Shown: positions 7,526-15,209, counted from the first letter of the stretch. The stretch is 18,413 nt of DNA from JABDJZ01 sp047619685 (GCA_047619685.1 JBLHLC010000059.1:1-18413), one strand, 5' to 3'. The notes: a model not told the origin generated them from the sequence alone. Translations and numbers: made by a program.

Positions 7526-8521
7526 ATGCGGACTGTATCCCTCCTTCTCCTCCTGAGCATCGGCGCATCCACTGCGTCCGGCCAGCGCCCATTCCGCGAA
7601 CGGCGAGACGTGATGGAGACCACCGCGAGTGTGCTGGTCTACGCTACTTCCCGCGAGGCAGCTCAGCCATTTTTCGAACTGGCGTTTGACGAAATCGAAC
7701 GCGTCGAACAGCTTCTGAGCGACACCCGCCCCACCAGCGAGCTTTCGCGAATAAACGGGACCGCCGGCCAACTGACCGTTGACCCGGAGATTTTCCGGGT
7801 AGTCAATCGGGCCATTGGATGGGCCCGGCAATCGGGCGGTGCCTTCGACCCTACCATTGGTCCGCTCACAGCGGCCTGGGGGTTTCGAACCGGGATTCCC
7901 GCCGTCCCTTCAGATAGCCTGTTGACCCTTGCCATGGACCGGACAGGCTGGCAACAGTTGGAGCTTGACCTGCTGGCGCAAGCGGTCTCCTTTGGCCGAC
8001 CGGGCATGCAACTGGATTCGGAGACCTTCCAAAAAGGGTATGCCCTGGATGCCGCCGCGGCCGTGATGCAGGAAGCCGGCGTCGGGCCAGCGTTGCTCTC
8101 CATGGGGGGCAGGATCTACCGTGCCCTGGATGCCCCGCCCGGCCAGCCGGGGTGGCTCATCAATGTCAATGACCCAACGGACCAGGGTATCCACTCCACC
8201 GCTGTCCACTTGGCACAGGCCGCACTTTCCACATCTGGAAACGCCGGGCAGACCTTCGAAGAGGGCAGCCAGACCTTCGGTCACATCCTTGATCCTCGTA
8301 CCGGATCGCCGTCCGCAGCCTCGATTCAGGTGACGGTCATCACAGACGGCGCGATGGATGCGGACGCGCTCTCCGCTGCCGTTTTTGTCCTGGGCTTTGA
8401 GGCCGCTGAGAGCATGCTTGCCGAGGTCCAAGGGGTGCAGGCCATGATCATTCACGATTCGACTGAAGGACCGGAGTTGCGTACCATTCGGTGGGCAACC
8501 GGAACGCGGGCGAACGAATAG
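7526..8521 (+). CDS. Divergent ApbE-family FAD:protein FMN transferase, exported
   Basis: The 331-aa product has a signal peptide (RTVSLLLLLSIGASTASGQ) and the ApbE layout. ApbE enzymes act outside the cytoplasm, splitting FAD and attaching FMN to Thr/Ser of target flavoproteins. Recognisable motifs: SRINGTAG; GGAFDPTIGPLTAAWGF; KGYALD (170-175); SMGGRIY; ALSTSGN (233-239); HILDPRTG (253-260); DADALSAAVFVLG (from 278). Several usual residues differ. The region that is normally GGIAKGYA reads ETFQKGYA, the early MGT motif reads MET, and the Thr four residues after the metal-binding Asp (D280) is Ala284. Reduced or altered metal-dependent activity is therefore possible. The start is fixed by the signal peptide. 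It lies 24 bp before the DUF1080 gene and probably heads the operon. No target protein with a clear flavinylation motif was seen in the window. Confidence 0.85.
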   Translation: MRTVSLLLLLSIGASTASGQRPFRERRDVMETTASVLVYATSREAAQPFFELAFDEIERVEQLLSDTRPTSELSRINGTAGQLTVDPEIFRVVNRAIGWARQSGGAFDPTIGPLTAAWGFRTGIPAVPSDSLLTLAMDRTGWQQLELDLLAQAVSFGRPGMQLDSETFQKGYALDAAAAVMQEAGVGPALLSMGGRIYRALDAPPGQPGWLINVNDPTDQGIHSTAVHLAQAALSTSGNAGQTFEEGSQTFGHILDPRTGSPSAASIQVTVITDGAMDADALSAAVFVLGFEAAESMLAEVQGVQAMIIHDSTEGPELRTIRWATGTRANE

Positions 8522-8545
8522 CCCCCTCAAAGTGACGCCAACCAG

Positions 8546-9322
8546 ATGAACCTTCGTTTTTCCTCGCTCTGTTTCCTTTTTGGAGCCCTGGCTGCCTGCA
8601 ACCCACCCGCGGACCCGCCAGAGCTTCCGCCTGCTGAAGACTCTGATTTCGCATGGGTCATGGATGGCTATTCACCCTTGTTTGACGGGCACTCGCTGAA
8701 CGGATGGCGAGGACTGGGCCGCGAAGACATCCCTTCAGGCCACTGGGTTGTGGACGGTGATGCCATCCACAAGGTGGCCTCGGGCAGCATCCCCCGGGCG
8801 GCGGACGGCCAAGTGCTGGCTGGCGGGGACTTGATCACCCATGCCACCTACACGGACTTCGATCTCCGCTTCGAATGGAAGGTGGCCCCCGGAGCGAACA
8901 GCGGCATCAAGTACAACGCAGACGAGACCATTTCCGTGGCGACTGCGCCCGCTACCGGGGCACTGGGCTTTGAGTATCAGGTCTTGGATGATTCGCTGCA
9001 CGTTGACGGCGCCCTCACGACCCACCGCGCCGGATCCTTGTACGATCTTCTGGCGGCTCCCGATGACAAGCCCATCAACGACCCTGGTTCGTTTAATACC
9101 GGACGGATTGTCTGGCATGGCGGCCACGGCCAGCACTGGCTCAACGGTACCCTGGTCGTCGAGTTCGACGTGGCCTCGGCCGAGTTCACAGCGGCCTACA
9201 AGGCGTCGAAATATTCCGGTTTCGAGGGCTTCGTGACGCCCAAGGAAGCGCCTATCGTCTTGCAGGACCACGGCGACGACGTGTGGTTCAGACACCTTCA
9301 GATAAAACGACTGACTCCATGA
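8546..9322 (+). CDS. DUF1080 lipoprotein (3-keto-disaccharide hydrolase family)
   Basis: This 258-aa lipoprotein has a lipobox LAAC with the acylated Cys at residue 18, followed by a Pro/Glu-rich tether (19-35). The rest is one DUF1080 (PF06439) concanavalin-like beta sandwich: SPLFDGHSLNGWRG (43-56), GHWVVDGDAI, FDLRFEWKVAPGANSGIKYN (105-124, the family signature), GFEYQVLDD (141-149), HGQHWLNG (194-201) and the closing IVLQDHGDDVWFRHLQI (237-253). Members act on 3-keto-glucosides, cleaving the glycosidic bond or hydrating the product, often by elimination. This fits the adjacent oxidoreductase, which could make the 3-keto substrate. The stop overlaps the start of the next gene (ATGA), implying translational coupling. 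The protein is probably anchored in the outer or inner membrane and faces the periplasm or surface. Confidence 0.93.
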   Translation: MNLRFSSLCFLFGALAACNPPADPPELPPAEDSDFAWVMDGYSPLFDGHSLNGWRGLGREDIPSGHWVVDGDAIHKVASGSIPRAADGQVLAGGDLITHATYTDFDLRFEWKVAPGANSGIKYNADETISVATAPATGALGFEYQVLDDSLHVDGALTTHRAGSLYDLLAAPDDKPINDPGSFNTGRIVWHGGHGQHWLNGTLVVEFDVASAEFTAAYKASKYSGFEGFVTPKEAPIVLQDHGDDVWFRHLQIKRLTP

Positions 9323-10650
9323 CTTCCCGCCGAGAATTTTTGAAAGCTGGTTCGGTCGGCCTTGTCGGGGCAGGCCTCCCGGGTTGGGCAAAGGCGTCCG
9401 GCTGGGCCACACCGTTTCTGGGGTCCGGCGGGTCTGCCGACACGCTGACCGTGGCCATAATGGGCGTCAACTCACGCGGCGGTGCACTCGCGCAGGGGTT
9501 TGCGAACGCCGAGAACTGCGTCATCAAGACCATTTGTGATGTCGATTCCCGCGCCGCCGATCGCGCGGCCGCGGAAGTGGAGGCGGCCGGTTTTGCTCGC
9601 CCCGGCACCACCGACGATGTGCGCCGCGTGTTGGACGACCCCGACATCGACGCCCTGGTGGTGGCCGCCCCGGATCATTGGCACGCGCCTGCTGCCTTGA
9701 TGGCTCTGGACGCCGGCAAACACGTCTATCTCGAGAAGCCCTGCAGCCAAAACCCGCGCGAGGGCGAGGTTCTGGTCGCCAAGCAGGCAAACTCTGGATT
9801 GCTGATTCAGATGGGCAACCAACAACGGTCAGCGCCTGAGTCCATCGAGATCATTTCGAAGATCCGGGACGGCCTGATTGGGCGCCCGTACTTCGGACGC
9901 GCTTGGTACGCCAATTCAAGAGGGAGTATCGGCCACGGAAGCCCTGCCCCCGTACCTGACTGGTTGAACTACGAGCTCTGGCAGGGTCCCGCGCCCAGGA
10001 CTGCGTATCGCGATAACGTGGTGCACTACAACTGGCACTGGTTCAAACGCTGGGGCACGGGCGAAATCTGCAACAACGGCACCCATGAGATCGACGTGTG
10101 TCGGTGGGCACTGGACGTTCAGATGCCCGAGCGGGTGCAATCCACGGGTGGCCGCTACCATTTCAAAGACGACTGGGAGTTCTTCGACACGCAGTTGGCC
10201 TCCTTCGAGTTTGCCAACAACACCCAGATTGTCTGGGATGGTCGGAGTTGCAATGGACAGCCGCTGTACGGACGGGGCCGCGGCTCTGCCATTCACGGGA
10301 CCGAGGGCACCGTAATCGTCGATCGAGACGGGTACGTAGCCTACGACCTGGGCGGACGCGAGACCGAGCGGCGCCTCCGATCAGACGGAATCGACGCCCT
10401 CGACACTCGCGGTGGAGACCGCCTGACGGACTTCCACATCCACAACTTCCTGGAAAGCGTCCGTGGCAAAGACACCCTGAACGCGCCCATCGCGGACGCC
10501 CGCAACAGCCAGCTGTTGTGTCACGTGGGCAACATTGCGCAGTTTGAACATGCCGTCATCGAAATGAACCCCGAAGACGGACGGCCCAGAGACCAACAGC
10601 ACCTGACGCATTGGGGCCGTGACTACGAACCAGGATGGGAGATAGAATAA
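9319..10650 (+). CDS. Tat-exported Gfo/Idh/MocA-family oxidoreductase
   Basis: The start at 9319 overlaps the DUF1080 stop as ATGA and gives a classic Tat signal (TSRREFLKAGSVGL, twin Arg at 4-5); the in-frame ATG at 9283 would bury that signal and is rejected. The 443-aa protein has a Rossmann domain (VAIMGVNSRGG, 45-55, a variant of GxGxxG), the PDHWH segment, LEKP with probable catalytic K140, and a C-terminal alpha/beta domain with NNGTHEIDVCRWAL (H256, D259). Family members oxidise or reduce sugars and inositols using tightly or loosely bound NAD(P). Together with the DUF1080 lipoprotein and the TIM-barrel gene, a glycoside 3-dehydrogenase role is the best guess. The Tat signal implies export already folded with its cofactor. 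How the cofactor is reoxidised outside the cytoplasm is not explained by anything in the window. Confidence 0.93.
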   Translation: MTSRREFLKAGSVGLVGAGLPGWAKASGWATPFLGSGGSADTLTVAIMGVNSRGGALAQGFANAENCVIKTICDVDSRAADRAAAEVEAAGFARPGTTDDVRRVLDDPDIDALVVAAPDHWHAPAALMALDAGKHVYLEKPCSQNPREGEVLVAKQANSGLLIQMGNQQRSAPESIEIISKIRDGLIGRPYFGRAWYANSRGSIGHGSPAPVPDWLNYELWQGPAPRTAYRDNVVHYNWHWFKRWGTGEICNNGTHEIDVCRWALDVQMPERVQSTGGRYHFKDDWEFFDTQLASFEFANNTQIVWDGRSCNGQPLYGRGRGSAIHGTEGTVIVDRDGYVAYDLGGRETERRLRSDGIDALDTRGGDRLTDFHIHNFLESVRGKDTLNAPIADARNSQLLCHVGNIAQFEHAVIEMNPEDGRPRDQQHLTHWGRDYEPGWEIE

Positions 10651-11540
10651 TGGACCGACGCGTTTTTCTTGGACGAGCCGCGCTTGGCGCTGCTGGCCTG
10701 ACGGCCGGGACACTCGGGGCCGGTCGTGCCCTTGCCGCGGATCCTGATTCCCTACCAACCGACAGTGAGGGCCGCGCCGTCTTTGCGCAGGCCCCCGCGA
10801 GCTCCGTGCGGCTAGGTGTCGCCAGCTATTCGCTGCGCAACCTGAGCCGGGAAGTCGCCATCGAGGCTATTGTGGCCATCGGGACGCCCCTGGTCAACAT
10901 CAAGTCTTTTCACATCCCGCAGGAGCTGACTCCCTTGGAAATCGCGGGCGCCGTGGCCCAGTTCCGTGCGGCCGGACTGGACATTGTCGGCGGCGGAACG
11001 ATCTCCTTCCCCGAGGACACGGACGAGTCCATGCGGACGATCTTCGAATACATCAAGGCCTGTGGCTTTCCGGTGGTCGTCGCCGCCCCGGCGCCTGAGA
11101 TGCTCCCGCGCCTCGAAACGTTTGCCATCGAGTACGACGTCAAGATCGCCATTCACAATCACGGCCCGGAAGACGCACACTTCCCTGCCCCCTCCGACGC
11201 CATCGCGCTCGTGCGGGACATGGACAAGAGGATGGGCGTCTGCGTAGACCTCGGACATACCGCAAGGACCGGGAAGGACGTAATCCGTGAGTTGGCGATT
11301 GCCGGAGACAGACTCCACGACATACACATGAAGGACTTGGCCGACCTCAGCGACAAGGCGAGCCAGTGCATTGTGGGCCGGGGCCAAATGCCCGTTGCAG
11401 GCGTCTTCCGGCAGCTGATGGCGATGGAGTACCCGGGGGTTGTGAACCTTGAGTATGAGATTGACGGAGACAACCCGCTTCCGGGGATGCAGCAGTCATT
11501 CGCTTACATGCGGGGGGTGTTGGCGGGGATGGCTGGTTAG
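10650..11540 (+). CDS. Tat-exported sugar isomerase/epimerase-type TIM barrel protein
   Basis: The ATG at 10650 overlaps the previous stop (TAATG), has GGGAG eight bases upstream, and starts a Tat-like signal (MDRRVFLGRAALGAAGLTAG). The upstream in-frame ATG at 10635 is less likely. The mature part (total 296 aa) is an AP-endonuclease-2-like/xylose-isomerase-like TIM barrel (PF01261). Motifs: LGVASYSLRN on strand 1; IAIHNHG (166-172); CVDLGHTART (198-207) with metal-ligand D200; DIHMKD (224-229) with H226; and VNLEYEID with E268. This fits a divalent-metal sugar isomerase, epimerase or eliminating lyase. In 3-keto-glycoside gene clusters such barrels act as lyases or on the released 3-keto-sugar, so it is probably the third enzyme of this pathway. 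It is the last gene of the operon and converges with the next gene across 52 bp. Confidence 0.9.
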   Translation: MDRRVFLGRAALGAAGLTAGTLGAGRALAADPDSLPTDSEGRAVFAQAPASSVRLGVASYSLRNLSREVAIEAIVAIGTPLVNIKSFHIPQELTPLEIAGAVAQFRAAGLDIVGGGTISFPEDTDESMRTIFEYIKACGFPVVVAAPAPEMLPRLETFAIEYDVKIAIHNHGPEDAHFPAPSDAIALVRDMDKRMGVCVDLGHTARTGKDVIRELAIAGDRLHDIHMKDLADLSDKASQCIVGRGQMPVAGVFRQLMAMEYPGVVNLEYEIDGDNPLPGMQQSFAYMRGVLAGMAG

Positions 11541-11592
11541 GGTTGAGAGCGGGAGGGCCTGACAGCAAGCAACCACTCCCCTATTGACCGAA

Positions 11593-12780
11593 TTACCTTG
11601 CGATCATAAAGGTTGTCCCGGCTCCGCTATACGGTTCGCCGGGCCGAATGAGGTAGAGTCCTGCCGCGAGGCCGGCGACTGAGATTCTTGTGTCACGGCT
11701 CGTTGAGGTTATTACGAGTTGCCTTCTGCCGAGTAGATCCACGATTTCATACTCATGGCCCGGTTGAAGGCCTTTGATACTGACGAAATTTCCTGCCGGG
11801 TTAGGAAACAGTTCAAAAGAGGACTCATGGGGAGGCTCGATCGAGGTCTGGCCTCGAGGCGTGTACAGCAGGAGTCGTTTCTGCTGGTCTGTCACCCAGA
11901 GCTTCCCGTCGGCCCCAGCTGCAACGAGTCGCGTTACCAAAGGCGGCCCGAGGGCGTGCCATGTAAGGTCACTTTCGTCCAACCTGAGAAGACCTCCGAT
12001 GGTCGCGGCAACCACCCCCCACCGGTCGGAATAGGTGGCGGCCTCGACGTCTTCACCGGATGAGAATGGAACGAACCCTTCCCCCCAGGTCCGTCTTGCC
12101 AGGTGGTTCCCACTTCCATGAAGCTGTATCTCCACGTGGGACCGACCGCTGAGAATCTGGACCAACTGGTCTCCATGGGAGATCGAGATGCTGGTCGAGT
12201 CGCTCCACGTCTCCCCGCCGTCGCCTGAGTACAGCAACCGACGTCCGTTCATTTCTGAGAGGCCAACGGTCGCGAAAGCGGCAATCTGCCCGCCCCGAAG
12301 GTGTCGGAGAAGGATCTCCCCAGCGCAGCACTGCGTCGTGAATATGGAGTCTATCGGGCTCCACGTCGCGCCGCGGTCGATCGATCGCGATACGCCTTGC
12401 CGCCCGCCGGTCACCCACGTCTCGCCAGCACTGGCGAAGGCGCTCGTGAGAGCGTTCGGAGGTCTTATGACGAGCTCGATTGAATCTTGATCTGCGGCGA
12501 TCCCGAACAACGAGCCATCCACCAATACAAGCAGGCTATCTCCAATGAGGCTGAGCGCACCTTTGTCCAAGCTTTGACCCGAGATACTGCGCCAGTTGTC
12601 ACCTTCCTCGGAGGACCAGAACACAACATTGCCGCTGGAAGCTGCAACCCACCCCGATTCTGACGCAATCAGCGTACTAGGACTCGCGAGGAACGCCAGC
12701 TTGTCCTCTACAAGAAATTCTTGTCCAAGGGCCAATTGGGACGAGAGCGAGGCGAGCACAAGGAGAACAAGGCGCTTCAT
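11593..12780 (-). CDS. T9SS-secreted protein with Asp-box (BNR) repeats
   Basis: The ATG at 12780 gives a clean signal peptide (KRLVLLVLASLSSQLALGQ); the in-frame ATG 114 bp further upstream adds an implausible charged leader. The 395-aa product has several Asp-box-like motifs (SEEGDNW at 57-63, SIDRGATW at 133-140, SGDGGETW at 185-192), as in sialidase/Ycf48-type beta-propellers. A C-terminal type A T9SS sorting domain spans about 322-395 (FELFPNPAGN, IVDLLGRRQL, LAAGLYLIRP, ending FMIAR). It should cross the outer membrane and be anchored to or released from the surface. The propeller probably binds or scaffolds; no enzymatic residues can be assigned. A CC pair at 151-152 is unusual. The gene stands alone, convergent with the operon before it. 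Its codon use looks less GC-rich than the neighbours by eye. Confidence 0.88.
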   Translation of the reverse strand: MKRLVLLVLASLSSQLALGQEFLVEDKLAFLASPSTLIASESGWVAASSGNVVFWSSEEGDNWRSISGQSLDKGALSLIGDSLLVLVDGSLFGIAADQDSIELVIRPPNALTSAFASAGETWVTGGRQGVSRSIDRGATWSPIDSIFTTQCCAGEILLRHLRGGQIAAFATVGLSEMNGRRLLYSGDGGETWSDSTSISISHGDQLVQILSGRSHVEIQLHGSGNHLARRTWGEGFVPFSSGEDVEAATYSDRWGVVAATIGGLLRLDESDLTWHALGPPLVTRLVAAGADGKLWVTDQQKRLLLYTPRGQTSIEPPHESSFELFPNPAGNFVSIKGLQPGHEYEIVDLLGRRQLVITSTSRDTRISVAGLAAGLYLIRPGEPYSGAGTTFMIAR

Positions 12781-12888
12781 AGGATCAAGGATGCTGCTCC
12801 CCATAGTATGGCCCCAACTTGGGTCGCACCGAAGGGTTATCCGACTGAGGCGTGTAAGGGAGGGCCCGGCTGGGTGGCTTCGAGGCAT

Positions 12889-12939
12889 GTTCAATATCGT
12901 GTCGCGTTCAATATGATTGAACAGGAGTACAAATTGAAC
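12889..12939. promoter_or_regulatory. Dyad-symmetric array of four heptamers (operator-like)
   Basis: GTTCAAT occurs at 12889-12895 and 12906-12912. Its exact reverse complement ATTGAAC occurs at 12916-12922 and 12933-12939. Like copies are 17 bp apart, and the whole array is symmetric about 12914. The inner pair forms the palindrome GTTCAATATGATTGAAC. The array is AT-rich in a GC-rich surrounding and ends 109 bp upstream of the T9SS gene start at 12780. It looks like a site for two cooperating dimers of a transcription factor. Which gene it controls and the factor are unknown; no regulator gene is in the window. Confidence 0.55.
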
Positions 12940-13321
12940 ACTTATCCACTCCTAAGATGCTGGGCTCCTGCCGTCCGTGCAGATCTTGACTCACACCTTC
13001 GGTGCGGCCCCGATGCCGGGGAGGGCAAATCCAACCGACCCCAGTGTAGTGCGCCGTTCTGTTTGGTTGGCCTAAGTCGAATACGTTCTCCCAATTCTAC
13101 TTCCGTGACCCTCAACAGGGGTGCGAAAGTGGACTTGGCGCCCGTGTTCCGCTTCCGTGCGGTCAATTCGGGGGATTTGGTGGAGTTGGGATCCCTAATT
13201 CCACTCCGGCGCATCGAGCGTCCGCTTATGTCCACCTTTAGGCTGGGGCGATGTCCTCACGTCTGCTTGAGAGAACAAGCCCAAACAAGCTCCCTCTACC
13301 ACGGCGCACTACACCAGCAGC
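12940..13321. other. Non-coding spacer between T9SS gene and uxuA
   Basis: Together with 12781-12888 this is the largest gene-free stretch (541 bp). The open frames in it (a 97-aa minus-strand frame at 12942-13235 and a plus-strand frame at 12721-13356) show no recognisable domain, signal peptide or family motif, and I treat them as chance. Besides the heptamer array it holds several GC-rich fold-backs (see the RNA candidate). I see no mobile-element ends and no clear terminator after uxuA. Confidence 0.5.
13126..13239 (+). ncRNA. Possible structured RNA segment (low confidence)
   Basis: AAAGTGGAC (13126-13134) can pair with GTCCACCTTT (13230-13239) with one bulged base, closing a region with internal hairpins. 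The internal hairpins are CCGC/GCGG at 13149-13162, a stem of about 12 pairs at 13179-13205 around the GGGATCCC core, and GGCGC/GCGTC at 13208-13222. Four of the pairs are G-U when read as plus-strand RNA and would be A-C mismatches on the other strand, which favours a plus-strand transcript. It resembles no RNA family I know. GC-rich sequence folds easily, and a competing pairing exists (13119-13124 with 13138-13143). Confidence 0.15.
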
Positions 13322-14350
13322 CTACCCCAACGCCTGGGCGTCCAGAATCCCTTTGATATAGGCTGCTCCGAGCGCGCGGTCGAAAAGGCCGTAGCCCACC
13401 CGGCCCGTCTCGCCCCAGATCATGCGCCCGTGGTCCGGCCTGACCGTCCCGGTGAACCCGCTCGCCGCCAACGCAGACAGGACGGCAGGGAGTCGAACAT
13501 CGCCTTCGGGATGGGCGGTCTCCTCGAAAGAACGTTCTGCCAGCACCCGCACGTTTCGGGCATGAACGAAGTGGGTTCGCTCCCCAAACTCCGCCGCCAT
13601 GGCCACAAGGTCATTCCCTGCAAGAGAGCCAAGTGAGCCCGTGCAGAACGTGAGGCCGTGCGCGGCAGAATCCTGGAGTGCCAGCAGGCGACGAATGGCA
13701 TCCTGGTCCGTCACGATGCGCGGGAGTCCAAAGACAGGCCACGGCGGGTCGTCCGGGTGAATGGCCAACCGCACGCCAGCCCTTTCGGCGACGGGCACCA
13801 CCCGCTCCAGGAAATAGGCCAGGTTGGCCCAGAGCTGCTCCGTGTCTACTCGAGCAAAGCCGTCCAGCAACGCCTTCAAGCGGTCGGGTGTGTACTGCTC
13901 TGCCCAGGCAGGCAACGTGTCTATGCCTCCCGACAGAACGAACTCCTCCAGGTCATCCTGTGCGAAGGCCAGCGTGGTCGAGCCGTCCGGCCGGAGTTTG
14001 TAGAGGTCTGTGCGGAGCCAATCGAAAACCGGCATGAAGTTGTAGCAGACCGTGCCTATCCCGGCCTCCCCGAGAGCCACCAGTGTGCTGCACCAGGCCT
14101 CAATACCGATGTCTCTATCTGCCGCTCCCAGTTTGATGGACTCAGGCACCGGAATGCTCTCCACCACCGTCCAGGTCATTCCTGCGGCCTCGACGACCCG
14201 TTGTCGCGCGCTGATGGCCACGTCCGTCCAGGCCACGCCCGGAGGCACGTCATGGAGCGAGGTGACTAGGTCCGTCATGGCCGGGATCTGCCGGATCTGC
14301 CCGAGCCCGACCGCGTCGTCTGGACCGTACCACCTGAATCCTAACCTCAT
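13322..14350 (-). CDS. uxuA: Mannonate dehydratase
   Basis: The 342-aa product catalyses D-mannonate to 2-keto-3-deoxy-D-gluconate plus water (EC 4.2.1.8), the third step of D-glucuronate breakdown, in the cytoplasm. Family motifs are present: N-terminal MRLGFRWYG, CYNFMPVFDW, AIHPDDPP (H198), GLPRIV, CTGSLG (C236), HARNV and RPDHGR. It is shorter than the E. coli enzyme (394 aa) but similar to many other bacterial UxuA proteins. I chose the ATG at 14350, two bases after the preceding stop, because the family normally begins M(R/K)-x-x-FRWYG; a TTG at 14356 overlapping that stop (TTGA) would add two residues. It is translationally coupled behind the fructuronate reductase gene, and the pair is divergent from uxaC-TRAP. 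Confidence 0.95.
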   Translation of the reverse strand: MRLGFRWYGPDDAVGLGQIRQIPAMTDLVTSLHDVPPGVAWTDVAISARQRVVEAAGMTWTVVESIPVPESIKLGAADRDIGIEAWCSTLVALGEAGIGTVCYNFMPVFDWLRTDLYKLRPDGSTTLAFAQDDLEEFVLSGGIDTLPAWAEQYTPDRLKALLDGFARVDTEQLWANLAYFLERVVPVAERAGVRLAIHPDDPPWPVFGLPRIVTDQDAIRRLLALQDSAAHGLTFCTGSLGSLAGNDLVAMAAEFGERTHFVHARNVRVLAERSFEETAHPEGDVRLPAVLSALAASGFTGTVRPDHGRMIWGETGRVGYGLFDRALGAAYIKGILDAQALG

Positions 14351-14352
14351 CG

Positions 14353-15171
14353 TCAAACCCCCCGCTGGGCGCCGAATCCGCCGTCAACCGTCACAACCGT
14401 GCCGGTGACGAACCGCGACGCGTCACTCACCAGCCACAAGAGGGCCCCGGTCAGTTCTTCCGGCTCGCCGAAACGGCCCATTGGCGTGTGGCTCAGAATG
14501 GTCTTTCCGCGTTTCGTGGGAGTCCCATCGGCCTCCAGGAGAAGGGCACGATTCTGATCGGCAATGAAAAATCCAGGTCGGATCGCGTTGACCCTGAGGC
14601 CGCCCCCGTGTTTGCTTGCCAGTTCCACGGCCAGCCATCTGGTGAAGTGGTCCACGGATGCCTTGGCGGCGCCGTAGCCGCCCACTCGGGAAACGGGCGT
14701 CTCGGCCGCGACCGATGATATGTTCACGATGGAGCCCTTTCCGGTGTGGGCCATGAGCCGGCCAAATTCCACCGATGGGATAACGGTCCCCATCAGATTC
14801 AAGGAGATGACGTCGGAAAACGCCTCCAGGTCCGCTTGAAAAACGGAATCGTCCGGGCCTATTGTCGCGGCAGGCCGGTTGCCGCCTGCGCCGTTTACGA
14901 GGATATCCAGCCCGTCGAATCGCTTGTTTACCAAGTCCGCGGCATCCGCCACGGACTCCCGATTCGTTACGTCCGCGGCAACTCCCATGGCCTCGACACC
15001 ATAGTCCGCGGCCAGGCTTTCAGCAAAACGTGAGGCCTTGGAGCCATTCCGCCCCAGGATGACAAGGTGTGCGCCGGCCTTCGCGAGCGCCTTCGCCATG
15101 CTGGAGCCCAGGACCCCATAGCCACCCGTGACCACGGCGACGCGCCCGGATATATCAAAGAGTGATTCCAT
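14353..15171 (-). CDS. uxuB: SDR-family D-mannonate oxidoreductase (fructuronate reductase)
   Basis: The 272-aa product is a classical short-chain dehydrogenase: TGGYGVLG nucleotide motif (15-22), NGAGG, catalytic S153, and YGAAK with Y166 and K170. The C-terminal part (PGFFIADQNRALLL, TPMGRFGEPEELTGALLWL, VTVDGGFGAQRGV) resembles the YjmF/UxuB type of Bacillus and Bacteroidota, which reduces D-fructuronate to D-mannonate with NAD(P)H. It is not related to the long-chain UxuB of E. coli. A 2-keto-3-deoxygluconate 5-dehydrogenase (KduD-type) role is the main alternative, but the uxuA and uxaC neighbours favour fructuronate reductase. It is the first gene of the minus arm, starting 38 bp from the divergent uxaC start. 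Confidence 0.88.
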   Translation of the reverse strand: MESLFDISGRVAVVTGGYGVLGSSMAKALAKAGAHLVILGRNGSKASRFAESLAADYGVEAMGVAADVTNRESVADAADLVNKRFDGLDILVNGAGGNRPAATIGPDDSVFQADLEAFSDVISLNLMGTVIPSVEFGRLMAHTGKGSIVNISSVAAETPVSRVGGYGAAKASVDHFTRWLAVELASKHGGGLRVNAIRPGFFIADQNRALLLEADGTPTKRGKTILSHTPMGRFGEPEELTGALLWLVSDASRFVTGTVVTVDGGFGAQRGV

Positions 15172-15209
15172 GCGGCAAGATACAAGTGGACGCCTGCCTA
15201 TCTTCAGCG
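15172..15209. promoter_or_regulatory. 38-bp divergent intergenic region uxuB/uxaC
   Basis: Only 38 bp separate the two divergent start codons. No complete promoter fits here for both directions, and no Shine-Dalgarno is visible for either gene. On the minus strand TATCTTGC lies just before the uxuB ATG and is a partial match to a Bacteroidota -7 element; if used it would give an almost leaderless mRNA. Promoter elements or regulator sites probably extend into the coding regions. Confidence 0.4.

Noticed and set aside
9283..9321. Upstream ATG start for the Gfo/Idh/MocA gene
   Set aside because: It would overlap the DUF1080 gene by 40 bp and place 12 residues before the Tat signal; the ATGA-coupled start at 9319 is better.
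11541..11592. Possible bidirectional terminator between the convergent genes
   Set aside because: GGTTG/CAACC and GGGAG/CTCCC pairings are short, mutually exclusive and not followed by a T-run on either strand.
13190..13197. GGGATCCC palindrome as a protein-binding site
   Set aside because: It is better explained as the core of a longer imperfect fold-back and has no paired partner site nearby.
12942..13235. 97-aa minus-strand frame in the spacer upstream of the T9SS gene
   Set aside because: No ribosome-binding site, signal peptide or family motif; the product is Arg/Ser/Pro-rich and low in hydrophobic cores, typical of a chance frame.
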